A stretch of 42,312 nucleotides of DNA. Origin: an uncultured Flavobacteriales bacterium (GTDB lineage Bacteria > Bacteroidota > Bacteroidia > Flavobacteriales_D > Sanyastnellaceae). Below are positions 34,371-42,312 of this stretch, piece after piece. The notes under the pieces were generated by a model. That model was not told the DNA's origin. It ran no database searches and was given only the letters and a program-made list of their open reading frames with translations. The first letter of the stretch is position 1; every line of letters begins with the position of its first letter. The DNA lies in contig CAJQJX010000035.1 of NCBI GenBank assembly GCA_905478795.1, positions 1 through 42,312 on the forward strand, written 5' to 3'. The translations under genes and the position numbers were made by a program.

Positions 34371-36875
34371 ATGTCACGTCACACCCACCGGTTTCTCAAT
34401 GCTGGCCTCCTTTTTTTGATGGGGCTCACTGTATCGTCCTGTATGCCGGGTTCGGGGGGAAAGGTCTGGACAGAAAACGGCCAACTGCACACGGCACAAG
34501 GCCCCTACTTCATCCAAGGGGTGTGTTACCATCCGGTGGCCATCGGGGATTCGCTGCGCAGCTTTGAATCGTTGGGCCAAGACCTGGCCCTCATGCGGGA
34601 CATGGGCGTCAACACGATCCGCGTCTACGAGCCCATCGCCTCTCAAGCAGTGCTGGATGAAATCAGCCAAGCCGGACTCTCGGTCATCATTGGATTTGGC
34701 TACAACCAAAAGGGTGTTTACGACTTAAAATCAGGAACTTACCTCGATTATATCCAGAAATTCAAGTCGCACCCTGCCATTCTTTTCTGGGAGCTCGGCA
34801 ATGAGTACAACTACCACCCCGAGTGGTTTGACGGGTCTTTGGAGGTGTGGTACAACACCCTGCGTGAAGCGGCTGCCGCCATCCACCTTGAAGACCCCAA
34901 CCACCCCGTGGGAACGGCGCACGGCGAGGTACCCGATGCGGATCTCCTGGCCGACCTGGCTGACATTGACATCTGGGGGCTGAATGTGTACCGCTGGGAC
35001 GAGTCGCACACGGCGATGGACGCCTTTGCAGAGAACAGCGACAAGCCCATGTATTTCTCGGAGCTCGGTGCCGACAGCTACATGACGGCAGCCGAACTCG
35101 GCTACAAGGCAGGCGAAAACCAGCGGGCACAGGCCGACGCCACCCGAAAAATGCTGACCAACATCCTCACCGACTCCACCCGCGCTGCAGGTGTGGCGCT
35201 GTTCTCCTTTACCGACGGATGGTGGAAGGCGGGACAACCCAACCAACAGGACGTGGGCGGCTGGGCACCGGGAAGCAGCGGCGTCCCCTATGATGGGACC
35301 GCCAATGAAGAGCACTGGGGCCTTGTCGACATTCAACGGAATCCCAAAGACGCGTTTTGGGTGGTCAAGTCAATGTTCGAATCCCACAAAGACCCTCGCA
35401 TGAAGGACGAAAGAATCCAAAAAACGGTGTTTGAGTCCTCGCGGAACGGGGGAAGGTTCCACGCGGTACCGCAAGACATCCTGGACCGCTGGGACGGGCA
35501 GGACGCTCCAGACCCGGAAGAAGTGCGCATTCACGTGCACGCAGATCAGCGGAGGCAGCGCATTGAAGGTTTTGGCGGGTCCTTCACGGACGCCTCGGCC
35601 TTCCTTGTTCACCAGATGAGCCCTGCCCAACGCCAACGCATCCTCGAAGCCTATTTCCACGAAGAGGGGGCCAACTACACCCTCACCCGAACGCACATGA
35701 ATTCCTGCGATTTCTCGCGGTTCCAATACAGCTTCGCCCCCGTGGAAGGTGACCTTGAGTTGGAACATTTCAGCATTGACCCGGACCGGGAGTTTCTCCA
35801 TCCCATGATCCAATCGGCTCAGGAAATTTCGAAAGAAGGCTTTCAGATCATCGCATCCCCTTGGACGGCCCCGCCCTGGATGAAGGACAACGAGGAATGG
35901 GTCGGCGGTCGGCTTCGGAAAGACATGTACCCCACCTGGGCGCAGTTCTTCGTCAAGTACGCCCAAGCCTGCCAAGCGGAGGGCATTCCGCTGTGGGGCT
36001 TCACCGTGGAGAACGAACCCCACGGCAACGGAAACAACTGGGAGAGCATGATTTACTCGCCTGAGGAGATGACAGCATTCGTACAAGGGCATTTGGGACC
36101 GGCACTCGAGGCGAACGGATTGGGGCACCTCAACGTGTTGGGCTACGATCAGAACCGCGCCGGATTGGACGAATGGGTCGACGCGATGTACCGCGATTCG
36201 GCCAGCGCAAAGCACTTTGCAGGCACCGCCGTGCACTGGTACGAGAGCACCTACGACTACTTTCCTGACGACCTCGATCGGGCGCATGAGGCAGCCCCTG
36301 AGAAGTTGCTGATCCAAACCGAGGGCTGCATCGACGCCGAAGTCCCCGTTTGGCAGGACGATGACTGGTACTGGCGCAAGGAAGCCACCGACTGGGGCTA
36401 CACCTGGCGGGAAGAGGAAAAGAAATACCTGCATCCGAAGTACTCCCCTGTGAACCGTTATGCCCGCGACATCATCGGCTGTCTCAACCATTGGGTAAAC
36501 GGCTGGGTCGATTGGAACATGGTGCTCGATCGCCAAGGCGGCCCCAATTGGTTCAAGAATTGGTGCATTGCGCCGGTCATCGTCGACCCTGAGCAGGACG
36601 AAGTGTATTTCACGCCGCTGTATGACGTGATGTGTCATTTCAGCAAATTCATCCGGCCCGGCTCGACCATTCTGGGCAGCGAATGCGCAGACCCAGAAAT
36701 CATGGCTGTGGCCGCTGAGACCCCAGAAGGCAACCACGTGGTGGTATGCTTCAATCCGGGGAACACCCCTCGTACTTTGCGCATTGAAGGCCTTGCTCAA
36801 GACGTTCGGGTCATCCTGGACGGCCAAGCCCTCCAAACGATTGTCATCACCCCCAATAACGCCCTAGACCAATAG
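34371..36875 (+). CDS. Two-barrel glycosidase lipoprotein: GH2/GH72-like domain fused to GH30
   Basis: The 834-residue product has a lipoprotein signal ending FLMGLTVSSC. I use the ATG at 34371; a TTG at 34347 overlapping the previous stop is also possible. Residues about 30-345 form a TIM barrel like GH2-C or the GH72 glucanosyltransferases: PYFIQGVCYHP, DMGVNTIRVYEP, acid/base Glu145 in WELGNEYN, and nucleophile Glu231 in YFSELGAD. Residues about 390-830 are GH30: IEGFGGSFTDASAF, IASPWTAPPWMK, acid/base Glu549 in FTVENEPHG, nucleophile Glu651 in IQTEGCID, and a C-terminal beta domain. GH30 enzymes in marine laminarin loci remove beta-1,6 branches. A single protein handling beta-1,3 and beta-1,6 bonds is the natural reading. 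The gene ends 4 bases before the symporter ATG. Confidence 0.85.
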   Translation: MSRHTHRFLNAGLLFLMGLTVSSCMPGSGGKVWTENGQLHTAQGPYFIQGVCYHPVAIGDSLRSFESLGQDLALMRDMGVNTIRVYEPIASQAVLDEISQAGLSVIIGFGYNQKGVYDLKSGTYLDYIQKFKSHPAILFWELGNEYNYHPEWFDGSLEVWYNTLREAAAAIHLEDPNHPVGTAHGEVPDADLLADLADIDIWGLNVYRWDESHTAMDAFAENSDKPMYFSELGADSYMTAAELGYKAGENQRAQADATRKMLTNILTDSTRAAGVALFSFTDGWWKAGQPNQQDVGGWAPGSSGVPYDGTANEEHWGLVDIQRNPKDAFWVVKSMFESHKDPRMKDERIQKTVFESSRNGGRFHAVPQDILDRWDGQDAPDPEEVRIHVHADQRRQRIEGFGGSFTDASAFLVHQMSPAQRQRILEAYFHEEGANYTLTRTHMNSCDFSRFQYSFAPVEGDLELEHFSIDPDREFLHPMIQSAQEISKEGFQIIASPWTAPPWMKDNEEWVGGRLRKDMYPTWAQFFVKYAQACQAEGIPLWGFTVENEPHGNGNNWESMIYSPEEMTAFVQGHLGPALEANGLGHLNVLGYDQNRAGLDEWVDAMYRDSASAKHFAGTAVHWYESTYDYFPDDLDRAHEAAPEKLLIQTEGCIDAEVPVWQDDDWYWRKEATDWGYTWREEEKKYLHPKYSPVNRYARDIIGCLNHWVNGWVDWNMVLDRQGGPNWFKNWCIAPVIVDPEQDEVYFTPLYDVMCHFSKFIRPGSTILGSECADPEIMAVAAETPEGNHVVVCFNPGNTPRTLRIEGLAQDVRVILDGQALQTIVITPNNALDQ

Positions 36876-36879
36876 CGCC

Positions 36880-38310
36880 ATGGAAGATTCAACCACTGCC
36901 TTGCCCAAGCCCGTTTCAATGGGCCAAAAAGTCGCCTTTGGCTTTGGCATGCTCGCCAACCAGATGTTTCCGGCGGCCCTCGGCGTGTTCATCATCGTGT
37001 TGGTGCAAGACCTCGGATTTGCGGCCCTGCTCTGGGGCGTCATCCAGTTCTTGCCGCGCATTTTTGACGCCATCACAGACCCCATCATGGGCTTCATTTC
37101 GGACAACACACGTTCAAAATGGGGACGGCGAAGGCAGTATGTGTTCATCGGGGCGATCCTGATGGGAATTGCTTACGTCGCCATGTGGCAGTTGCACAAG
37201 GGAGACGGCGTTACCTACAACTTCATCTACTTCCTGAGTTGGTCTCTCGTCTTCTACTTGGGCCTAACCATCTTCAGCGTACCCTACGTGGCCATGGGGT
37301 ATGAGATCAGTGAGGACTTTCATGAACGCACCCAAATTATGGCCGTCGCCCAGTTCATTGGGCAATGGGCTTGGGTCATCGCACCGTGGTTCTGGGTGAT
37401 CCTGTACGACCCATCGTGGTTTCCCGAAGGAGCGGACCAAGGCGTGCGGGACTTGTCCATTTGGGTGGCCATCCCCTGCACCCTATTTGCACTCATTCCG
37501 GCCATTTTCCTGAAAAGCGAGTCCACCCTGGACAGAACGGACTTTGTGCCGATCGGGGCGGCACAAGTCCTGCGCAGTGTCAAGGAAATCTTTGTTTCAG
37601 CCTTTGAGGCCTTTCGCATCAAACAATTCCGTCAGATTGCCGCGGCCACATTCTTGATTTTCAACTCGTTCAATGTCATTGCAGCCTACACCTTTCTGAT
37701 CATTGTACACTACTTGTTTAACAGTGATCCTGCGAGTGCGGGCAATTGGCCGGCCATGCACGGCTCCGTAGGCGCTCTGATCACGACCTTCTTGGTGATT
37801 CCCCTCGTAGCGCAAATGTCAAAGCGCATGGGCAAGAAGAAGGCGTTCATTGTATCCCAACTGATTTCGATTGTCGGGTATGTCTTGTTCTGGTTCCTTT
37901 TTGTACCCGGAAAACCTCATTTGTTTCTGTACGCGTTGCCCTTCCATTCCTTTGGCATAGGCAGCCTGTTTACCATCATGATGAGCATGACTGCGGATGT
38001 CTGCGATCTGGATGAACTGCAAACCGGGAAACGCCGGGAAGGTGTGCTCGGAGCCGTGTATTGGTGGATGGTCAAGCTCGGTTTTGGCGTGGCCGCCCTC
38101 TTGGGAGGATTCATCCTGTCCACCGTTGGCTTTGATGCCAACGACGTGACTGAGTCCGCCGTCACGGGCATGCGCCTGTTCTACACCTTCCTCCCCATTG
38201 CAGGTGTTGTAGGGGCCATATTGATCATGAAGAGTTACGACATCACAGAGGAAAAAGCGGAACAGATCAAAGCTCAGCTGGTCCAGCAACGAAAAGCAAA
38301 TAACGGATAA
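36880..38310 (+). CDS. GPH-type sugar:cation symporter (MFS)
   Basis: The 476-residue protein has about 12 hydrophobic segments and should carry glucose, glucosides or short glucans across the inner membrane with a cation. Glycoside-pentoside-hexuronide family marks are FLPRIFDAITDPIMGFISDN near 60-80, followed by TRSKWGRRRQYVFIGA. Others are FSVPYVAMGYEIS near 135, a central loop after about 210, and GIGSLFTIMMSMTADVCDLDE near 360. The ATG lies 4 bases after the GH30-containing gene, implying cotranscription. Its position between a glucan-cleaving lipoprotein and a cytoplasmic GH17 fits import of oligosaccharides. The actual sugar cannot be read from sequence. Confidence 0.9.
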   Translation: MEDSTTALPKPVSMGQKVAFGFGMLANQMFPAALGVFIIVLVQDLGFAALLWGVIQFLPRIFDAITDPIMGFISDNTRSKWGRRRQYVFIGAILMGIAYVAMWQLHKGDGVTYNFIYFLSWSLVFYLGLTIFSVPYVAMGYEISEDFHERTQIMAVAQFIGQWAWVIAPWFWVILYDPSWFPEGADQGVRDLSIWVAIPCTLFALIPAIFLKSESTLDRTDFVPIGAAQVLRSVKEIFVSAFEAFRIKQFRQIAAATFLIFNSFNVIAAYTFLIIVHYLFNSDPASAGNWPAMHGSVGALITTFLVIPLVAQMSKRMGKKKAFIVSQLISIVGYVLFWFLFVPGKPHLFLYALPFHSFGIGSLFTIMMSMTADVCDLDELQTGKRREGVLGAVYWWMVKLGFGVAALLGGFILSTVGFDANDVTESAVTGMRLFYTFLPIAGVVGAILIMKSYDITEEKAEQIKAQLVQQRKANNG

Positions 38311-38341
38311 ATCAGCAGTACGAGCTCCTAAAGAATCGGGC

Positions 38342-39226
38342 ATGTCATACCGCAAAGAAAAAATCCTGTCCTTGACAGGAAAAGAGGTCAACGGACTGGA
38401 TAAACGTACGTTGCAAGAGCAATCTGCCCTCTTGTTAAACAACAAGATGCACGGAATCTGCTTTAGCCCTTACGAGGGGGAACAGGAGCCCGGAGACCCC
38501 ATTTCAGAGGAGCAAGTGCGCAGAAAACTCGCGCTCCTTCAGCCGCATACACGTTGGGTCCGCATCTTCTCTTGCACCGAAGGAAATGACATGATTCCAC
38601 AGTTGGCGAGGGAATACGGTTTCAAAACACTCGTCGGCGCGTGGTTGGGCGAAGACAAAGAGAAAAACGAAGAAGAGATCCAGCGGTTGATTGAACTGGC
38701 CCGTGACGGCTTTGTCGACGTCGCCGCTGTGGGAAATGAAGTGATGTACCGGGAAGAGATGGAGGAGTCCGAACTCATCGGGTACATCCTGCGGGTCAAA
38801 GAAGCCCTGCCCGATGTTCCCGTGGGATATGTGGACGCCTATTACGAGTTCACCAACCGTCCGGAAATCACAGCGGCTTGCGACGTCATCCTGGCCAACT
38901 GTTACCCCTATTGGGAAGGGTGCCACATCGACTATTCCCTGCTGTACATGAAACAGATGTACTACCAGGCGAAGCAGGCCGCTGGGGACAAAAAAGTGAT
39001 CATCACCGAAACCGGATGGCCCAGCGAAGGAGACCCCTTAGGGGTGGCCCAACCAGGCTACGAAAACGCGCTCAAGTATTTCATCAACGCCCAGACTTGG
39101 TCCCAGAAAGAAGACATTGAGATGTTCTATTTCTCCGCCTTTGATGAAGGGTGGAAGGTGGGCACTGAGGGCAGCGTCGGCGCATTCTGGGGGCTTTGGG
39201 ATCACCTCGAAAAACGCAAGTTTTAA
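38342..39226 (+). CDS. Cytoplasmic GH17-like beta-1,3-glucanase
   Basis: The 294-residue product has the GH17 barrel but no signal peptide or lipobox, so it should stay in the cytoplasm, unlike its neighbour at 33049. Motifs are MHGICFSPYEG near 36, TRWVRIFSCTEGN near 70, acid/base Glu133 in AAVGNEVM, ILANCYPYWEG near 180, nucleophile Glu223 in IITETGWPSEG, and MFYFSAFDEGWK near 262. It starts 31 bases after the symporter. Together with the signal-less phosphorylase it probably processes imported beta-1,3-oligosaccharides inside the cell. GH17 is the firm call; whether it acts as hydrolase or transglycosylase is open. Confidence 0.85.
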   Translation: MSYRKEKILSLTGKEVNGLDKRTLQEQSALLLNNKMHGICFSPYEGEQEPGDPISEEQVRRKLALLQPHTRWVRIFSCTEGNDMIPQLAREYGFKTLVGAWLGEDKEKNEEEIQRLIELARDGFVDVAAVGNEVMYREEMEESELIGYILRVKEALPDVPVGYVDAYYEFTNRPEITAACDVILANCYPYWEGCHIDYSLLYMKQMYYQAKQAAGDKKVIITETGWPSEGDPLGVAQPGYENALKYFINAQTWSQKEDIEMFYFSAFDEGWKVGTEGSVGAFWGLWDHLEKRKF

Positions 39227-39323
39227 TCGGCCCATTGGTCCAAAAGTGCGGCCGGTGACATCGGTCCTCCAGCATGCATAGACCGCCTTTTTCCATCTAA
39301 AGTTCAACGCCATTTTTACCGCC

Positions 39324-40547
39324 ATGAATTTGTCCATCCGTTGCCTTTTCATTCTGGCCACATTCCAACTTGCTTTCACCACCACGGGACTTTCCCAATC
39401 TCCCGATGGAGACACGAGTTTGACGCTGGACATTCAACTGCGCGTGCGGTCAGAATGGCGCGAAGGTTACAAGGTGGCTACGGACACAGAAACCAAGGGC
39501 GACCTGCTCACCGTGCAACGGTCCCGCATCGGGTTGACAGGAAAGTGGAAGTCCTTTGATTACAAACTCGGTGCCCAAGACGTGCGCACCTTTGGGAACC
39601 CCTCCGGAGCAACTCAGGGCACCGTGGGGGTCAGTGAAGCTTGGTGGGCCGGGAACTTGACTTCTGGCATGAGGCTCAAGGTGGGACGCCAAGAAATCAA
39701 ATTTGACAATGAGCGCATCGTGGGGGCGGTCAATTGGTCCAATCCCGGAAGGTTCCTCGATGGCATCCGTTGGGACCGTCAAGCAGAGGACCCCAAGAAG
39801 GGGAATTCCACCGTGGCCGTGACCTGGGACGAATTGAATGAGACGCGGCGCTTCATGGTTTACCACAGGGCCATGGTCGGCGAAAACAACAAGCTGACCT
39901 TCCTGTACTTTGACCAGTTCAGCGAAACCGAGCGTTCTGCCATCACCACTGGATTTACCACGCGGTTCCGCCTTGGAGAAAAAACCTGGATAGCCACGGA
40001 AGCCTACGTCCAGAGTGCTTCAGACCCCGCCGCCACACCGTTTGACTTGCGCAGCTATTCAGAGGACATGCTGATCGCCGACATCGGATTGAATGGAACC
40101 GGTGGTCACCGGTGGCAGGCAGGACTTGACCTGCTCAGCGAAAACTTCTCCCCTTTCTTGGGCACCAACCACCGGCACTACGGTTGGATGGACCAGTTCT
40201 ATGTGGGAACACCACAAACCGACGGTTTGACCGATATCCGCTTGCGACACATGGGCCCATTGAACTTCAGTCCCTTGGGTGAAGATGTGTCGTGGGGGGC
40301 CACTGTGCACCATTTCCGAGCAAAGGCCATGGGTGACCTGCTGGGCAACGAGCTCGACCTCTGGATCACGGGGAAAAAGGACGGCGCCCTGACCTGGCAT
40401 GTGGGCTTCTCGGTATTGGACGCCACGGAAAAGCACATTGAACGCCAAGGCGACGTCCCAGAGTCTCGGTGGAGTGATGCCGCCGGGCGGATCCACCACT
40501 GGGGATGGGTGAGCTTGAATTTCACGCCCTCGTTCAACCTCAAATAG
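39324..40547 (+). CDS. Outer-membrane porin, alginate-export-like barrel
   Basis: The 407-residue product has a signal peptide ending FTTTGLSQ and a series of alternating strands typical of a beta barrel. Examples are LTLDIQLRVRSEWREGY, QRSRIGLTGKWKSFDYKLGAQDVR, MRLKVGRQEIKFDNERIVG, LTFLYFDQFS and HWGWVSLNFTPS, with a terminal region rich in aromatics. The GRQEIKFDNERIVG and NWSNPGRFLDGIRW segments are the hallmark of the alginate export (AlgE-like) family, a group of passive sugar porins. About 97 bases separate it from the GH17 gene, and no other gene lies between. It is likely the outer-membrane entry for laminari-oligosaccharides, since no SusC/SusD pair is present. Substrate is inferred from context. 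Confidence 0.82.
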   Translation: MNLSIRCLFILATFQLAFTTTGLSQSPDGDTSLTLDIQLRVRSEWREGYKVATDTETKGDLLTVQRSRIGLTGKWKSFDYKLGAQDVRTFGNPSGATQGTVGVSEAWWAGNLTSGMRLKVGRQEIKFDNERIVGAVNWSNPGRFLDGIRWDRQAEDPKKGNSTVAVTWDELNETRRFMVYHRAMVGENNKLTFLYFDQFSETERSAITTGFTTRFRLGEKTWIATEAYVQSASDPAATPFDLRSYSEDMLIADIGLNGTGGHRWQAGLDLLSENFSPFLGTNHRHYGWMDQFYVGTPQTDGLTDIRLRHMGPLNFSPLGEDVSWGATVHHFRAKAMGDLLGNELDLWITGKKDGALTWHVGFSVLDATEKHIERQGDVPESRWSDAAGRIHHWGWVSLNFTPSFNLK

Positions 40548-40580
40548 GATCCTCAGACCACCATCGTAACTTGAGGAACG

Positions 40581-42312
40581 ATGCGAAAGGTCTTCTTTTT
40601 CATGACGTTGGTGGCTGGTGCCTGGGGAAGTGTTCTCGGGCAGATTGCGATGGACGGAGGGTTCGACGATTGGACGGACATCGCCGGGTGGACGGATCCC
40701 ACGGGGCCCGAGGGCAGTGTGGATTTGCTCGAAATGAAGGCGACGCATGACGCCGAATACCTCTACGTCTACCTGCGGCTCGGGGCCGACCTCGACCTGA
40801 CGGATGTGTTGTACCCGCACAACCTGTTCCTGCTGATCGACGCGGACATGGACGCCGCGACGGGGTACACCCCGCGGCCCGGATTCGGGTCGGAGCTCGG
40901 GATTGATTTCAACGACCTCTTCGCCTACTACGACGTCGTGCCGGCCACCACGGTCAACTTCTCCGAGATCGGGTTCCACCCCGCCCCCACCGTGACCAGC
41001 AGCGAGTTTGAGATCGCCTTGCGCCGCGATGCCGTGCCCGACGGCGTGCACCCCCTGTTTCCGCAGGACACCATTCGCCTGCTCTTCCGCGAGACCCTCG
41101 GGGCCGAATTCATGCCCGACGCCGGCCAAGACTTTGTGTACGTGTTCGACGACGACGTGGCCCCACCCGTGGCGCCCATCGGCCTGGCGCGGCCCGGCCT
41201 GCCTGTCGTGCGGACCTGCGCCTACAACGTCTTGGGCAATGGACTGGTCAATGGCAACCGCCAGCCCCGCTTCGAACGCATCGTCCAGGCCATCGACGCG
41301 GACGTCTACCTGTTCAGCGAGTGCGGCAACACGTCGGCCACGCAAGTCAAAGACCTCCTCGACGACTGGCTGCCCACCGGCACCGCGGAGGGGTGGCACA
41401 CCCACAAGGACGGCGACCTCGTGACGGCCGCCCTCTGGCCGCTGCTGGAGACGTGGGACGAGGTCACCAAGCAGACGCCGGTGCTCGTGGACGTGCCGGC
41501 GGCGCTCGGCGGGCCGATGCTGTTCATCAACAGCCACCTCTCCTGCTGCGCCAACGACGCCGGCCGCCAGGACCAGGTCGACGAGATGATGGCGTGGATC
41601 CGCGACGAGACCGCCCCAGGCGGCGCGGTGACGCCCGGCACGCCCATGGTCTACGCCGGCGACCTCAACCTCGTCGGCTACGCCCAGCAGCTCGAGACGC
41701 TGCTGTCCGGCGACATCGTGCAGACCGATATCTACGGCGTCGGCGCCCCGCCCGATTGGGACGGCACAGCCTGGGCCGATGCGCTGCCGCGGCAGACCCA
41801 CGCCCCGTTCACCTACACGTGGCGCGACGACGGCGACGGCAACTTCCCGCCGGGCCGCCTCGACTTCCTGCTCTACTCCGATGCGGTGCTGTCGCTAGAG
41901 CACGGGTTCGTCCTGCGCTCCGAGGCCCTGCCGGCCGACGTGCTGGCCGCGTCGGGGATGCTGTCCGACGACACGGGCATTGCCTCTGATCACTTCCCGG
42001 TCGTCTGCGATCTCATGGCCACAGCAGTGGCTTCAGTGGACAGCGATGGCGATGGGTTGGACGACGCCGAAGAAATGGCGCTCGGCACGGACCCCTTCGA
42101 CGCCGACACCGACGGCGACGGCCTCACCGACGGCCTCGAAGTCGCGGCCGGCACGACCAATCCGCTCACTGCCGACTCCAACGGCAACGGATGCCCGGAC
42201 GGCGAGGAAGCCCTCGGCCTCTGCGGCGGGTGCGTAGGCGACCTCAACGCGGACGGCATCGTCACCGTCGCCGACGTCCTCCTCCTCCTCGGCAACTTCG
42301 GCAACCCCTGCC
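40581..42312 (+). CDS. Secreted endonuclease/exonuclease/phosphatase-family protein, 3' end outside the window
   Basis: From the ATG at 40581 one frame runs without a stop to the right edge (577 codons). The signal is MRKVFFFMTLVAGAWGSVLG. Residues about 20-200 resemble CBM9/DOMON-like sandwich domains (FDDWTD, EYLYVYLRLGADLD, NLFLLIDADMD, ELGIDFND). Residues about 210-475 form an EEP nuclease/phosphatase domain: Asn217 in CAYNVLGNG, the metal ligand Glu247 in YLFSECGN, His319 in INSHLS, Asp361 and Asn363 in GDLNL, and Asp470-His471 in SDHFPV. Next come thrombospondin-3-type calcium loops (DSDGDGLDD, DTDGDGLTD), then a dockerin-like segment. It may degrade extracellular DNA or phosphodiesters; that is inferred. 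Codons 130 onward are near 70% GC. Confidence 0.9.
   Translation, partial: MRKVFFFMTLVAGAWGSVLGQIAMDGGFDDWTDIAGWTDPTGPEGSVDLLEMKATHDAEYLYVYLRLGADLDLTDVLYPHNLFLLIDADMDAATGYTPRPGFGSELGIDFNDLFAYYDVVPATTVNFSEIGFHPAPTVTSSEFEIALRRDAVPDGVHPLFPQDTIRLLFRETLGAEFMPDAGQDFVYVFDDDVAPPVAPIGLARPGLPVVRTCAYNVLGNGLVNGNRQPRFERIVQAIDADVYLFSECGNTSATQVKDLLDDWLPTGTAEGWHTHKDGDLVTAALWPLLETWDEVTKQTPVLVDVPAALGGPMLFINSHLSCCANDAGRQDQVDEMMAWIRDETAPGGAVTPGTPMVYAGDLNLVGYAQQLETLLSGDIVQTDIYGVGAPPDWDGTAWADALPRQTHAPFTYTWRDDGDGNFPPGRLDFLLYSDAVLSLEHGFVLRSEALPADVLAASGMLSDDTGIASDHFPVVCDLMATAVASVDSDGDGLDDAEEMALGTDPFDADTDGDGLTDGLEVAAGTTNPLTADSNGNGCPDGEEALGLCGGCVGDLNADGIVTVADVLLLLGNFGNPC
42231..42312 (+). other. Dockerin-like segment at the visible end of the nuclease
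   Basis: The coded residues CVGDLNADGIVTVADVLLLL, then GNFGNPC, form a DxNxDG calcium loop, a following DVLLLL helix-like part and flanking cysteines. The layout matches the end of the giant repeat protein (12106-12192). Whether the gene stops soon after is not visible. Confidence 0.7.

Noticed and set aside
35370-36836. 488-codon minus-strand open frame
   Set aside because: Antisense to the GH30 domain with conserved catalytic residues; no family resemblance in the antisense product.
40059-41801. 580-codon open frame on the minus strand
   Set aside because: It is antisense to the porin end and the nuclease; its Val/Gly/Arg/Asp-rich, His-rich composition is a by-product of GC-rich codons, while the plus strand has intact catalytic motifs.

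Overview
The window looks like a chromosomal piece of a marine-type Bacteroidota, probably Flavobacteriales. Evidence: a gliding-motility-type C-terminal domain (type IX secretion, T9SS) paired with a PorP/SprF-like protein, many lipoproteins, near absence of Shine-Dalgarno sites, and a laminarin (beta-1,3/1,6-glucan) degradation locus. Background GC in sampled lines is about 50-55%, with sharp patches near 70%. No tRNA, rRNA, CRISPR array, insertion sequence or phage gene was seen.

Layout. 1-1191 is the 3' part of asnB, followed by a small hypothetical gene. A secreted beta-propeller protein (1747-2964, minus) diverges from a tightly coupled seven-gene operon (3055-12029): two small related lipoproteins, a Tat-exported DUF1501 protein, a lipoprotein with a CX4CH cytochrome-like site, another lipoprotein, a 1239-residue CUB/CHU_C T9SS cargo and a PorP/SprF-like protein. 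Five of its six junctions are stop/start overlaps and the sixth is 4 bases. I do not recognise this combination as a described system.

Convergent to it lies a 13.2-kb minus-strand gene (12103-25275) for a 4390-residue secreted protein. It has about 113 units of roughly 24 residues (GCTDPxAxNYDxxAxxDDGSC type), five copies of a domain of about 190 residues, a degenerate cupredoxin and 12 calcium-loop inserts. Its extra cysteines follow a regular rule. It ends in a dockerin-like, cysteine-flanked segment that recurs in the unrelated nuclease at the right edge.

25426-29086 holds an AIM24/TIGR00266 protein, a prolyl oligopeptidase lipoprotein and a DUF1287 protein whose start codon lies inside a terminator-like hairpin. 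After a 490-base gap, 29577-40547 is a laminarin locus without SusC/SusD: a GH149/GH94-type beta-glucan phosphorylase, a GH17 lipoprotein, a lipoprotein with two glycosidase barrels (GH2/GH72-like plus GH30), a GPH-type sugar symporter, a signal-less GH17 and an outer-membrane porin. The inferred flow is surface or periplasmic cleavage, entry through porin and symporter, then cytoplasmic hydrolysis and phosphorolysis. The right edge (40581-42312) carries an incomplete gene for a secreted endonuclease/exonuclease/phosphatase-family protein.
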